From assembly GCA_008638375.1 (NCBI GenBank), contig CM018051.1:10337387-10401386 (forward strand): a DNA stretch of 64,000 nucleotides, read 5' to 3'. The DNA is from Nyssa sinensis. Its lineage: Eukaryota; Streptophyta; Magnoliopsida; Cornales; Nyssaceae. The notes under the pieces were generated by a model that saw only the letters and a list, made by a program, of their open reading frames with translations, was not told the DNA's origin and made no database searches. Shown here one piece after another: positions 51,893 to 63,756 of the stretch. Both the position numbers and the translations under genes were made by a program. Positions within the stretch are counted from its first letter, which is position 1; each line of letters opens with the position of its first letter.

Positions 51893-52190
51893 TACGATTG
51901 AGGAGCGAACTGCTTTTAGCTCATATTCCAGAAGGAAGAACTTAGCCCAGTCGGAAGGAATCCACGACTCATCATTGGCCTCACGATAGTGGCTTTGCTT
52001 CTACTGCTCCTTATGGTATTGGTAAGGGGGGCGTGGGAGTAAACTCTATCTCATCATTTCCCCCCAGATGGTAGGAAGAAGATAAAGGAGGAGGAGTTTT
52101 GGTACTTCAATCGAAGAAGACTCGAATCTGCCTAGTTGAGTCGAAACGGAGAAAGAGACTAAGTCATCGGTCTGCCAGGATTGATTTCCT
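51893..52190. other. GC-richer unique block, possible organelle-derived insertion
   Basis: About 300 bp of balanced-composition sequence (GAGCGAACTGC … CCAGTCGGAAGGAATCC … GGAAGAAGATAAAGGAGGAGG … GAAACGGAGAAAGAGAC) interrupts AT-rich DNA. Its texture resembles plant mitochondrial intergenic DNA, but I cannot confirm that from memory and no gene is encoded. Confidence 0.25.
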
Positions 52191-53546
52191 ACTTCTAGTT
52201 GAATGAAGGTCACACAACCTCAAAATGTATTAAATTGTGACTAACTGCTGATCCAAATAACCCTTTAATCATGCTTGCGTATGATTAATTCAAGAAGAGA
52301 AGATGATGTAGAATAATTTTGGATATTCCAATATATAGAAAGATCTATTAATAGAAAACACCTTAGGCTGTCATTAAATTGTGGTTAGGTAGTAACTCAT
52401 GTTGGCTATGGTTAGACTTATTTTGTTAAGAAAAAAAATATACACACATCTCTATGTTTACCTTTTTTATTTTATTTTAAAGGAAACAATAGTGTATTAC
52501 AATAAATGAATTACAATCAATCAATCAACATAACATTATAATATATTACAATTAACCAACATAATCAATGTATCTCTGACAAATTTTGCTTGATAAAGGG
52601 TTTGTCTGCGTAATTTACCATTTTGTTAAATGTGTGTTGCCCACGTTTTTAGTTGGAAAATCAACAAATAATAACATGTCCTACGTCAAGAGATTTAAAA
52701 CTGTGACCTCTCTTATAAGAGAGAGACACAAGTTGTCACTCATCCATTAATAACTTTGTCCCTTTTCTTAAACGTGTTAGAAATTGTAACAAATATTCTG
52801 TCCATAAACTAGAGTTTTTGCAACATTTGTGAGTGGGATTAGTGCTTTCACATTGCAGGAGAGAGATTTACTACTAACATACCTTGCTAATTAAGTTCAC
52901 TAACATCTTTTATATGAAGGAAATAGTTGCTATTTATTTACAAATCGAATATATTAAAATTCTTTTAGATGTATGTAGTTTGGGAGAAAAATATTTGAAT
53001 TCTTTTAGTTTCATATATGGTGCCAGACTTCTAAAATAAATTCAAAATAGGCATGTTCTAATCAGATTAAAATGAAAAAAAAAAAAAACATAGAATCAAG
53101 ATTTTTTTAATATACTAATGGTCTTTTAATTCTAGTTGTAGTAAGTGATGAATAAAAAAAATTTCTTATTCTTCTCCCCCCAGCCCCAAAAAAAAACTTT
53201 TTTATTAGTCTTTTTTATCACACTGTTATGGAAATCTAATTAAATAAGAAAGCTAATCACAATTAATAATAAATCAATCTTCGTAATTTTTTTGTATTTA
53301 TGTATACTATAAGCGTGCCCCTTATGACAAATCTTTATGAGTTCTACGACAGAAAATAGATCAAATAAGAAAATAACGACGATTTGCACAACCAAAAACA
53401 AGACTCAATGATTTATATGGTTTGGTCAATTGGCCTGTATCAAGCAATCTTTACTTTAGCCCCATGAGTACACCAAGTTAGAACCTCATGCATATCTGTA
53501 TTATTATTTTGGACAAAAAATTGAATATAATGGTTATTGATGTTGG
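52191..53546. other. No gene supported
   Basis: AT-rich. The segment 53233-53420 is one copy of a direct repeat whose second copy lies at 54120-54510. Confidence 0.4.
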
Positions 53547-54159
53547 ATGAAATATCGTGACTCACTTAGTTACTTCTTGGATATTAAAGTCTCATCTACC
53601 TCAAATGGATACTATCTCTCTCAGGACAAGTATGTCTTTAATCTATTGTCTTGTGTTGGCTTGACTAATAGCAAAACTGCTTCTAATCTTCGCGACTTTA
53701 CTAATCATATTGAAATTAATTGTCACTTCATTCAATATCACCTAATTCACAGAATACTGTTTAGTGCCTCTTTCTTCTGCTGCTCAGGTTGTAGATATCT
53801 TCACTGAAATTCATCCTCTGAGTCATTTCCATGACTTACTAACCAAACTCAAGTTGGTCTCTATTCACCCACCTTGACTTTGAGGAAGGGGGGGGGGGGG
53901 GTTTGATGTATATTTAATAGATTAGGGTTGTAAAGTAGGGTTACATAGCTGTAGATGCTATGACCTATTCTTTTTTCTAAGCTTGCCTTGTGTATCTTCT
54001 CTCTTTTTCCATTGTAGTCAACAGATAGAATATATATATATATATATATATGTATATGTATATATTATTAAGACCCAAGAAAATCATTTTCCTATTCTTC
54101 TTCTTAAATTTTGTTGGCGATCTAATTAAATAAGAAAGTTCATCACAATTAATAACAAA
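53233..54159 (+). repeat. Direct repeats flanking the copia fragment
   Basis: ATCTAATTAAATAAGAAAG followed by CAATCACAATTAATAA-like text at 53233-53272 recurs at 54120-54159 with four or so differences. A second collinear pair (GAGTTCTACGACAG… near 53340 and GAGTTCTATGGCAG… near 54463) shows the repeats belong to a longer duplicated segment. Confidence 0.55.
53547..54030 (+). mobile_element. Ty1-copia retrotransposon 3' fragment with LTR start
   Basis: The frame from 53547 reads LSYFLDIKV…GYYLSQDKYVFNLLSCVGLTNSKTAS, the C-terminal part of a copia reverse transcriptase. It breaks off near 53730. After an internal deletion a different frame (from about 53780) gives AAQVVDIFTEIHPLSHFHDLLTKLKLV, the end of the copia RNase H. 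A polypurine tract GAGGAAG plus a 14-base G run (53888-53901) precedes the LTR start TGATGTATATTTAATAG at 53904. The LTR end is not defined. Confidence 0.8.
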
Positions 54160-55139
54160 GAGATCTCCCCCTTGGTTCCTTTGTAGCCTTTGGCTCCCCC
54201 CTCCCAACCTCCCAAAAAAAATCTACCGTTGTATTTTTTTTTTTTTCATTTATAAACTGTACTTTTTTAACATACAAAAATAAAAATAAAAAGAAGGAAT
54301 TGAATCCACATTAATTATGTAAAAAGTACTTACTTATATTATTGGGATAAAACTTTGGTCTTATTAATGAAGTGTGATTGAAAACGTAATTAAGCTTAAA
54401 GGAGAATATTGAATGTATATAATATATAAGTACGTGATTGTACCAAAATTTACCTCTGAATCTGAGTTCTATGGCAGCAAACAAATCAAATAACAACAAT
54501 TACATAATCGAAACATTAATTGGCAGAGACAATAAAAAAGAAATCTAACTAATCAAAGAAGAGATTACAAATAGAATACTCTCAACCTCACAAACTCCAA
54601 CACATCCAATACACTTTTTCGTCATCTTCAATGGTGACTTCAATTTAGACTTAAATTAAAATTAAAATTAATTTTTTTTTAAAAAAAAAAATTCAATCTC
54701 CAATCTTTGATTCAAACTTGTATCAAATTCATTTTTATTATACATAAACTCACATTGTAAATTATTATTCATTGACTGGAATCAATGTTTTGAACAAAAT
54801 AGGAGTCTTTTTCACGAATAAAATAAGAATTTGTTCAAAAAATGTAAGTAAACTTCATGTCATCATAAGATAATTTCATATCAAATGAAACTTTTACTTA
54901 TCCTAACGAACTGGGTGAGTCTCACAAATGGGATATAAAAATGGTTCTGATAATGTTTCTATTGCCCAATAATTGGGTAATCTAAGATCCCTCACAATCC
55001 AATCAAATTACAACTAATTACTTACCAAAATAAATCGCAACGAATTGAACTCCAGTCACCCACGTTGCAAAAAAAATCATGTGTTTAATTATGATAAATT
55101 GATAATGAATGGTTAGAAATTTTCAAATCAAAATTAAAA
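54160..55139. other. No gene supported
   Basis: AT-rich; see direct repeat noted at 53233-54159. No exon. Confidence 0.4.
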
Positions 55140-55206
55140 GGGGCTTAGCTCAGTCAGTTTCTATGGCCTCCTCATTAATTAGGAGGTTGTGTTCTCCTCT
55201 CTTTAT
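55140..55206 (+). mobile_element. tRNA-like head of a SINE, or tRNA pseudogene
   Basis: GGGGCTTAGCTCAGTCAGTTT has a good box A, and CCTCCT/AGGAGG (55167-55172 with 55181-55186) would form an anticodon-like stem. The box B region (GGTTGTGTTCTCC) departs from GGTTCGANTCC. It is not a functional tRNA. Confidence 0.4.
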
Positions 55207-56690
55207 CAGAGGGTTAAGAGAATTATTGCACCCTATGAATTGAACTTAAGGATGGTAACCGGGTGGGGTGGGTCTTTTCTAATCCTAACTTCGTTTTTAT
55301 TCTCCATCTTCGATCACGTTCTATCTCGTTTAGAGACTTATCCTCACCCTGACCCTCGTTTATATTCTCCGACTCTATTCTGTTCTGTCTCGAATCCCGA
55401 TATATATATTTTTTAAGTAAGTTAAAACGTTTATTTTGATAAGTAAATTAATTTTTTATTACCAAAATAATTAATATATAAAAAAATAATATGAATGTGA
55501 TATAAAAAATCTTAAACTAATTTTATATAGTTTCTTTATTGATAAATATAGTGTATATAAAAATATAAAAATTTAATATATAAAAGGAATGGGGTGATCA
55601 TCCCCCCAAACCCGCTCCGAATTGGATTTTAAAGGTCCACACCGACCTTATCTCAACTCTCATTTATGAGTATCCCATAACCATCTCATTAAAAATGGGA
55701 CAAAACAAATTATTATACCTAATTAAACTGGTTCATTGGTCCCACAACTCATATTTGAAAGGCTACATTAACATTTAACTAAATATAAAAGAATATAAAA
55801 TGTAATTTATTATATTCCTATCATAATAATAGTCAAATTTATAATTAAGGAATTAAAAAATGACAAGATATATCATTTCAAGAGTGAGAATTTCAGCATA
55901 TATTTAATTAATTTAGTATCTCTTCATTGCAAAATAAAAGATTCTTTTATTTCTCAATATGAAACTTATTCTAAGTAAGTCTCACATGTGATGAATTCGA
56001 TTTAATAAAATAAATAAGCATCTCTATTTTATCTTGAAATAAAGAAATATCAAACTGTATTTAATATAGTTAATACACTTTGGAAGAGATTCAAACAGGG
56101 TGAACCCTACCTTTCGTTTCATTTGAAGTTAAATAATATTAGTTAATATTTATAAAATAATACTTAGATATAAATTATGTCAAAGAAATTTTCTTTTATT
56201 TGAGCATGTGTCTTAACTATATTCGATAAATATAACTGGTCACTTATCTAATGCATATATATATATTATTTTTATTTTTATATTAAAATTAAATAATTAC
56301 ATAGTATTGATGTAATATATATTTAGTAACATACAATTATATATATATATAGTAATATTACGCTTCTTAAATATTTATCTCAAATTTTACATTCTAAATA
56401 AAATAGTATAATAATATTTATAATGCTTTAAATCATATAATTAATGAATTATAGTAAAATTTTGTCACATAACTATCAAATTATTTAGAATATAAATTTA
56501 AATTAAACCTGTAAATTTGAAATAAACGTTTAAAATACACCGCTACTCATATATATATTATATGATGCGCAGTCACAAAGTTGTAAAATATATACAGGCC
56601 TATATATTAATGAGCAGCATCTCGGTCGTTGTTGAACGTGGGACCCACCTTTTTCAAAAAAGTATAAACGATAAAACTACTCACCTCCCA
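55207..56690. other. No gene supported; upstream of WRC gene
   Basis: AT-rich. The block 55248-55720 has the GGTGGGGTGGGT … CCCCCCAAACCCGCTCCG layout of a common dispersed plant repeat. Confidence 0.35.
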
Positions 56691-56792
56691 TCATTTTGTA
56701 TTCTCTCTCCTCCACCCTGTCACCGTCCGTACCTGTCTCCCGTCCTCCCCGATTCCGGTTGCCGGTCACTGCCTCGGACAGCGTCACTCTCA

Positions 56793-56830
56793 CACGTGAC
56801 TTACCTTCTCTATGCAAGCCTCCACACGTG
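56793..56830 (+). promoter_or_regulatory. Paired G-boxes upstream of the WRC gene
   Basis: Two CACGTG motifs (56793-56798 and 56825-56830), each in an ACACGTG(A/C) context, 32 bp apart. They lie about 290-330 bp before the first ATG. G-boxes are bound by plant bZIP and bHLH factors (ABA, light). One ACGTG core survives in the degenerate duplicate at about 44850. Confidence 0.55.
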
Positions 56831-57118
56831 CCAACCCAAAAACTATTCTTCTTATATCCATGGGGGTTGTGTGTTGTGTGTGGTGCAACAAATAAAAGTT
56901 AGAGAGAGAAACGAGTAATGGATAGAGAGAGAAAGAGTTAATAAAGCAAAATTTTTCTTGGGGGTTGCAGTATCAGGGAGGTTTGCTCTCTCTCTCTTTC
57001 TCTCTCTAAAAATCTGACCAGAAAGATCATACCCTTCCATCTGGGTCTGGGTCTGGGTCTAAATCCTTCCCATCAAATTTCTCTCTGTGTACATCACACA
57101 ATCTTTATCTTTCAACTC

Positions 57119-58860
57119 ATGAGGATCAGGAAACGTTTTCCTCTCTCTTCTCTCTCTCCGGTGCCTCTCTCAGATCCCCAACTCAACCGGCCACCGGTGG
57201 TGCAACAGCACATACAAGGTGGAATACCAGTATACCCAGATCGAAATCTATGTTCACAACAAGGTCACACTGATTCTCAGCCGTCCGATCCTCCAAATCA
57301 GCCTCTCTCGCCGCCATCCAATCACCAGCCTGATGATCGGAAGTGAGAAGAACATCTGGGTTTGCTCAGACACCAGCAAGGCACAGGAGTTGAAGCTGCA
57401 GAAGGTGTGTTTGGTTGGTGAAACTACCATATATCTTTCTATTGTTTCCGTATATTGGTAGAACTGCACTAACTTTTCAATGTACCCCAAACAGGCCTTA
57501 GACAAATATCTACCCCAATGCTAAATCTGCACTCACAGGGGTTGCATTGGTTACAAACATGATATACATAGATCTTATATTTGTTTTAATTTTGCAGGAG
57601 TTGGAAGGTGAAGAGGTTAAAGAAGATAGATGGAGAGAGGAAGAGAAGAGTAATGATATCAGGTAAGAATAAAAAAGAAAAGTTACTCAATGTTGTTCTC
57701 TTCTTTCATGAATTCTTGTAGTAAAAAGGTGAAAAAGAGAGAGAAAGTCCCCCATAATTTGATTTAACCTCAAAAAAAATAGACTGCGAGTGGAAATACT
57801 GTTTATGGTGTTTTTTTATCAGCTTTGGCCAGCCACCATACCTTCCCATCCCATCCAATCCAATCCAATCCAATCCAATCTAACATAATATATATATATA
57901 TATATAGATATATATATTTGCTGGTCCCCGGCTAAAAATACAATTACAGCATTTTGTATATTGCAGTCTATTTTTATATTTTGGACTACAAATTTCATGT
58001 GTGTGGTTGTGGATCTTCTGGGTCTTGCTTATTTTTAGGAAAGGAAGCATCATAGGTGCAGAAGTAGGTTCTGAGGTTCTGCCACCATCTGGTTCTTCTC
58101 ATGAAGGTAAATAAAGATGATTTACCATAACAGGTCAAGAATTTAACACTCAAATCACTGCCACTAGCTTGTGTATTGAATGTGTTGTTGTTGTTGTTGT
58201 TGTTGAATATTGTTTATGCACTTGCACTATATATAGAAGATGAGAGGTGGTGTGAAGGAGATAAAGTTGTTCCATTGAAGAAGAGAAGAGGGAGCTTTGA
58301 AAGAAGAGTGAGGGAAGAGATGATGATAATGGAGAAAGACAAGAAGATGAAGACGAAAATGAAGTCTATGACTAACAAGAAATGTGTGCTACAAAATGCT
58401 GATTATGAACAAGAAGGAAAAGAAACTAAAAATACTAGCACAAAGAAGATTAAGAGAGGTAGTGTGATCATGGAGGGATCGCGGTGCAGTCGTGTCAATG
58501 GAAGGGGATGGAGGTGTTGCCAACAGACCCTAGTGGGTTACTCTTTGTGTGAACATCATTTGGGTAAAGGAAGACTCAGAAGCATGACTAGTGTTCGAAG
58601 CCGTGGCGCCATGGCTAAAAACTTTTGCTGCACCAAAGAAGGATGAGTCTGAACGATTGTCGAGCTCATTGCCACAAGGAGAGAAAATATTGTTACATGA
58701 CAACGATGAAGATGATGAGGAAGATGAGAAGAAGCCATTGATGGTGACGACAAAGAAGAGGATGAAGCTTGGTATGGTGAAAGCTAGATCTATAAGCAGC
58801 TTACTGGGGCAAACAAACAATGCAGTTGTAGTAGTTCAAAACAACAAAAGCAGCAGCTGA
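57119..58860 (+). CDS. WRC-domain protein, four exons, two apparent +1 frame changes
   Basis: Exons by GT/AG and phase: 57119-57404, 57598-57662, 58039-58106, 58237-58860. The start (MRIRKRFPLSSLSPVPLSDP) is followed by a Pro/Ser/Gln-rich segment. A hydrophilic Glu/Lys-rich middle leads to the WRC zinc motif C-x9-C-x10-C-x2-H (about 58484-58560; RCSRVNGRGWRC, then CEHH) with Lys/Arg-rich flanks that can act as nuclear signals. No QLQ domain was found, so this is a WRC-only protein and not a canonical growth-regulating factor. The C-terminus is acidic, then KKRMKLGMVKARSISSLLGQ. Expected location is the nucleus, probably DNA or partner binding; the function is unknown. Two breaks: the first frame stops at 57344-57346 and coding resumes one base on (an extra A in CGGAAGTGAG), and a second shift lies at the A5/T4 runs (58617-58626), otherwise stopping at 58644. 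Total about 346 residues if both are errors. Confidence 0.75.
57850..57880 (+). repeat. Pentanucleotide repeat (CCAAT)n in WRC intron 2
   Basis: Five to six CCAAT units follow CATCCCATCC. Confidence 0.85.
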
Positions 58861-59239
58861 TGAAGACAAATAAGTGTTATTTCATGTACTTAATGAAGGC
58901 AAATCAAAGTCTGATCAATGTTATGTTGCACCTGGTGCAACTACTACCATGTTGTTTGAGATTCTGAGTGAAGGAAACATATGTTCTTGCTGAAGTTTTT
59001 AATTATTCAGTTTTTATTTATTTTTGATTAGTCTATATTCTGCTCTCTTTTTTATGTGTGATGGATTTAATGCCAAATTGAAGCAGATTAGAGTTTTTAA
59101 GTTTAATTTAGAATTTTGTGGCATGTATATGTATGTATGTATATATATTATATACTTTGTTGAATCTTACTATTATAATTTGTAGAAGGAACCAGTACTC
59201 TAAACCCTACCTCTGAAGAAATTATCAGTAACACCGTTA

Positions 59240-59890
59240 TTCCACATTTCTATCACATCATTATTCGATATATGACTAGGGCAATGAAGGAAATAGTTAC
59301 AAGACTCGAAAATTTTGTTGAGCCTCCTTTGATAGACGGGACATCATCTCTTGCTGTCCAGTGTGAGATGACATCACTGGAAGTGGAGGCATCTGTGACA
59401 TCAATGGAAGTGTGAACGAGATATTCAAAGATGTTGGTACGCTGAGAAACTCTATGAAAAACTCTTTTTGAGACAGATCGAGGAGGAGACGAGTCTAGTC
59501 TCAAGAGAGCCATTCACCAAATTGGTGGGCAAGATGGTGCGAGGTAAATCAAGATTCCATAATCAAAGGCATTTAGTTGTGCAAAGAGTGCCAAGGAACT
59601 CGAAAACTTCTTGTGGGATTTGATCAGTCTGGCATGCCTGAGGCACTGAAGGAACGAGTTACAAGACTCGAATATTTCTTCGGGACTCATTTGATACAAC
59701 ACTGAAAGTGGGAGAGTTCAAGATAAGACTGCAAAACTTCATCTCTAACATCAATAGACGTGTGAATGAGATGCTCATAAACATTGGTGCACTAGCAAAC
59801 TCCAAGAAGAACTCTCTGCATAACATAAAAGAGGAGACGGGTCTGGTCGAGAAATTCATGCACTAGACTGGTGAGGGCAAGATGGTGCAA
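59240..59890 (+). pseudogene. Retrotransposon gag-like relic, internally duplicated
   Basis: Two direct units of about 235 bp (59285-59525 and 59645-59885) share GAAGGAA…GTTACAAGACTCGAA, GTGTGAA(C/T)GAGAT, GAGGAGACG(A/G)GTCT and GGGCAAGATGGTGC. Conceptual translation gives MPEALKERVTRLEYF in the second unit and KELENFLWDL between them (about 59595), phrases typical of the gag region of plant Ty3-gypsy elements. All frames are interrupted. Confidence 0.5.
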
Positions 59891-61190
59891 AAAAAATTTA
59901 GGTGTGTGAAGCATAGTTACACTATATCAAACAACACTTGAATTCACAATATCAGTTGAAATTTATTTAGTGAGCTGATCACTACACAAATTTTATAATT
60001 TTTTAAATTTAATAAGAATATTTTTATTAATTTTGATTTATTTTATTTTTATTATAAAAGAAATTTACACTATATGTATAATATAATGATGTGAAATAAT
60101 TATCTTAATTGATAATTTCAAATAAAAGAATTCTACTTTAAAAAATGACAAACTTCATAACAAAGGAAGAGTTTTGCACAAAATTAACTTTCGAATTCAG
60201 AATAGGTGTTTGGACATGATTTGGGCAATGTTAGATCCGAACTTTTTCATTTCTTTCAATTAAACTTTTGGTAGTTTAAGAATTCCTCTGCTTACATCAG
60301 ATACACCAAACCATTTCTTTTTTTCTCATTTTTAGGACTAATTTGGTACCGCGTGGGGTCACGAAAATTGTGGGTCCGATGTTACTATTCCTTCCACGCT
60401 TTTTAGAACACTGTTCGTGGAATCACAGGGTCAACCTATGTTTTTAAGGTTCGACCATCCTGTCAAACATGATTATATATAATTAAGAATATATATTAGA
60501 GTTGATATTTTCTTGTAAGTTTGCATCCTAAATATTGTTTTCAACTATTTTTTAACATTTATTGCCAAATATTTTATATTTCTCACTGAAATATTTTCCA
60601 AATCAAACATATGATGTTTGCTACTTCAATGGGCTGGCCAAAGTCTGTGTTAGTGTGTCAGAAGTTAAAATATTGTTTACTGTAGTCAGTCTTTTGACTA
60701 ATTTTTGTAATATATTACTGTTAAAAATTTAGTTATTCAACAGAGTTCTTTAAAAAAATTGTTTATTATATTCAAACAGTATCATTCTTTATAATATATG
60801 AGGCTAGTATTGGAAATAAAAGCAAGAAAACTTACTGATTACGTCTAAGATGATGTCTCTGACATCATTAACATGCTTCAATAGCAAGCTCGTTGGAGCA
60901 TTATGCATTGATTAGTTTGATGTTGTCAATTAGCAAGAAACTTTTGCTCATCTTACACTATTTAGTCGACACTTTTTTAACATTCCATTAGTGATGTTTT
61001 AAGAAACTTTAATCGTACGTTTTATGATTAGGGTAAACCTCGAAAATTTACAGCTACTTACATGTTGTTAAGTTTGAGAGTTTTCGAGACAGTGATTTTA
61101 TGAAAGTTGAACTCAAGATCTTCCAATTTATGACTTGTCCGAGTTTGCGTCCAAATGTCTCCCTTTTCAACTATATAATTGGAAATTTCA
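59891..61190. other. No gene supported
   Basis: AT-rich intergenic sequence. No RNA gene or transposon end recognised. Confidence 0.4.
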
Positions 61191-61402
61191 AGGGGTTAGT
61201 TGAAATTTTGTTAGATTGTTAGTTTATGAGTTTACTATTTCAAATTTTCGAGTTCGATTCTTCTCACTAGTAACTATTAGGCCCACCGTCATCTTCACGC
61301 ACAAGAGTATGAAATGGATTGTAAGAGGAGTTGTAGAAACTTAGTTTAATGCGTGTAAACTGACTTAAAATACATTACCAAAAAAACAAAAAAAAAAAAA
61401 AC
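61191..61402 (+). mobile_element. tRNA-derived SINE, older copy
   Basis: Head GGGGTTAGTTGAAATTTTG (decayed box A), box B TCGAGTTCGATTC (61248-61260), body with GGCCCACCGTCATCTTCACGC, and an A-rich tail (61379-61402). Confidence 0.55.
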
Positions 61403-62048
61403 ATATAAAATTAGAGCCAATGAGTTGAAAGATATACAAATATAACTATACCAATGAATGGAACCTCTCAAAAACTAGTACTTCATGCCATGTCTTTACA
61501 AGATCCATTAAAATCCAAAATGTCACTAATAATAATTTGACACTACCTACCTACCAAATTTCAAGCAGAAATAATTTTAAAGAACAGTGGGATTTCAATG
61601 CTTACATCAAACCAATAAAACATCCATAATGCCCTTTGTATATTAACCTTCTCCTAAAGGCTAGAGCTCACAGTCCTTTGGAAATAAGCAAACCACAGTT
61701 AAGGCCCTTGTATATTTCAATGAGAAAATGTGAATTACTCATGTTGTGCAATGTTACTGTAAGCATGAACTTATATAAAATATGGAGTTTTAATTATTAG
61801 ATAATTTAGGGATTAAGTTTTCGTTTATCCAAACAACTTTTTCTTTAATTTCTATGTCATTCAATCATTAAACCATCTTACTTCATATAAGTTCAAGTTT
61901 ATATTAATATCCTCATGATTAGATTGTTGAACCCAATTAACAGCTATATTTGGTTCAATTTGTCCACCGCAATTAATGCATTTTCAGGGATTCATTAAAC
62001 ACTTAATATATAATAGGTTATTTCAGATGGAGAATTCTAAACTGTACT

Positions 62049-62337
62049 TATTGGTCATAATTTTTTCGTTAAGTACAATTTGAGTTAAGCTGGTAAGTCT
62101 AACTTTTTTCATTAAACTAGTTAAGTCCATTATAAATGTCTCATTTGATACATGTTAAACATTTTTTAACAACTCACTCAAATATTCAACTACTTAACTT
62201 AAACAGTACTTTTCGACCGCTTATCGAAATGAGCATTTATTGGCCACAAGTTTTTCATTAAGTGCGGTTTGGGTTAAGCTGGTAAGGTCTAGTTTTTTTT
62301 CATTAAGTTGATCAAGTCCATTATAAATGTCCCCAAG
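62049..62337 (-). repeat. MITE, CGTTTGG…GAGCGAT family, with internal direct repeat
   Basis: Reverse complement of the element at 51612-51860 (AGTATTTGAGTGAG, TTTATAATGGACTTAACTAG). The block TTATTGGTCATAATTTTTTC…AATGTC (62049-62150) recurs at 62238-62337 with about 80 percent identity. The element was therefore duplicated or two copies fused. Confidence 0.5.
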
Positions 62338-62489
62338 AACATTTTGGACCTGAATGATCTAGCAACCTTACTATCCTCGTTGTACAGTTGACAATTCATT
62401 GAAATATCCATATGGCAAAGCTAGCCGTGGTATTAGTTTCAATCATCCATAGATTACAAATAGATTATGATGTTGCTCTTTTCTGGTCT

Positions 62490-63756
62490 GAAGGCTTCCT
62501 GTCCCAAGCTACCTGTCAAGAACTTAGGATCAGAGGATCACTGGGATGACTCCTATGGTGGCCACTCCGATGATAAATTTAGTAAAGAAATCAGAAATAG
62601 TAATTCAATAGAAGAATTGAGCATAAATTGAAAACATACCTTATGAGTTTATTTATAAGTTGTAGATCTTCTAAGTTGAGTATGATTATAAATCATAAAA
62701 ATAAGGATTTAAGGATATCTGAATATAGAAATTTTCATGTATAACTTTGTTTCCTTATTTTGAGGTCGGTAGCTTGTGAAAAGTGGTGAATAAGTTCTAA
62801 ACCTATTACCTCTAGACCTTTTGTGCTTGGCAAACTTAGATGGAATAACCCTCCAATAATTTGTACCTTGAAGAACTCATTGTAGACACATATTATGCCC
62901 CAAAATCGGTTGCCAACTTATGGTACATTAGCTACTCCCCCCCTCTCCAAGCCTCAATTCTATGGTACTTATTTAGAGATGAGTTTAGAGTTTTTGAGAC
63001 GTTACACGCGTGCTAGTCATAAATGCACACTTCACATTCTGAGGAGACAGTCGTTGATGTGACATTTATTATTCTAGCCACTGGTTGAAATTATGAGACC
63101 ATCATTACCTTAACTTGCCGCAGTGGTTCAGATGGGATGCCCAAAGTGGGCGCTCGTTCTGTTTTTATAAAAAGGGGGGCAACACACGATAGTTCTCCCT
63201 TTCAACACTTTTACATCTTGAGTATTTCAACAGCAAGGGAAATTGTCGAGTGAAGCGATCTCTGGTGTGCCAAAAAATATTACCTTGATCAAGAGCTCAG
63301 TCAGGTTTGGTTCACAAACATTCTTTGAATTTTTCATATTTTTCTTGTTTATTCTACTTTTCTTTTACACATTTCCCTTCTTATTGCTTTTGAAAAATGT
63401 CTGTTTCTAATGCCCAGTCAAGTATTAGTCATAAGAACGTAGAACTGTTGGAAATAGATGATCAAACAGAGGTGAATCTTTTAACTAGTAGCCCATCAAA
63501 AAATATGAAAATATGCTTGTTGGTAGCCCAGCCATGAGCTCTAAGTTTAGTATAGTAAAGGCCTTCATAGAGCCTAGGAAAGCTGCCATTACTCATAGAA
63601 TGATTGATGTTCTGAAGGCTGCTTTCGATTTCCCTACGAATGTGTCCTTGTAAGGGACCCGGGTCTCTAGACCGCCCTTCAAACGTCTAACAATGAGAGA
63701 TATGTGCTTATCTTGAATGGTTCGAGATAGGAGTTCGATTCCCCTTCCATTACATT
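62490..63756 (+). mobile_element. Ty3-gypsy-like LTR and gag-like fragment
   Basis: GATGACTCCTATGGTGGCC and CACTCCGATGATAAATTTAG (about 62542-62580) resemble the U3/R text of plant gypsy LTRs. A TATA box TTTATAAAAAGG lies at 63164-63175. An ATG at 63397 opens a gag-like frame (MSVSNAQSSISHKNVELLEI …) that breaks soon after. In another frame EPRKAAITHRMIDVLKAAFDFP and WFEIGVRFPFHYIDG (to about 63760) resemble the start of the putative gypsy-type gag/transposon domain. LTR boundaries are not resolved. Confidence 0.45.

Noticed and set aside
58176..58236. Open frame starting with a poly-Leu stretch just before the WRC exon, resembling a signal peptide
   Set aside because: It is a (TTG)n tract in intron 3; a good acceptor at 58236 with matching phase starts the true exon.
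58530..58820. Minus-strand Ser-rich open frames over the WRC gene
   Set aside because: Antisense of the acidic/Lys-rich C-terminal coding exon.
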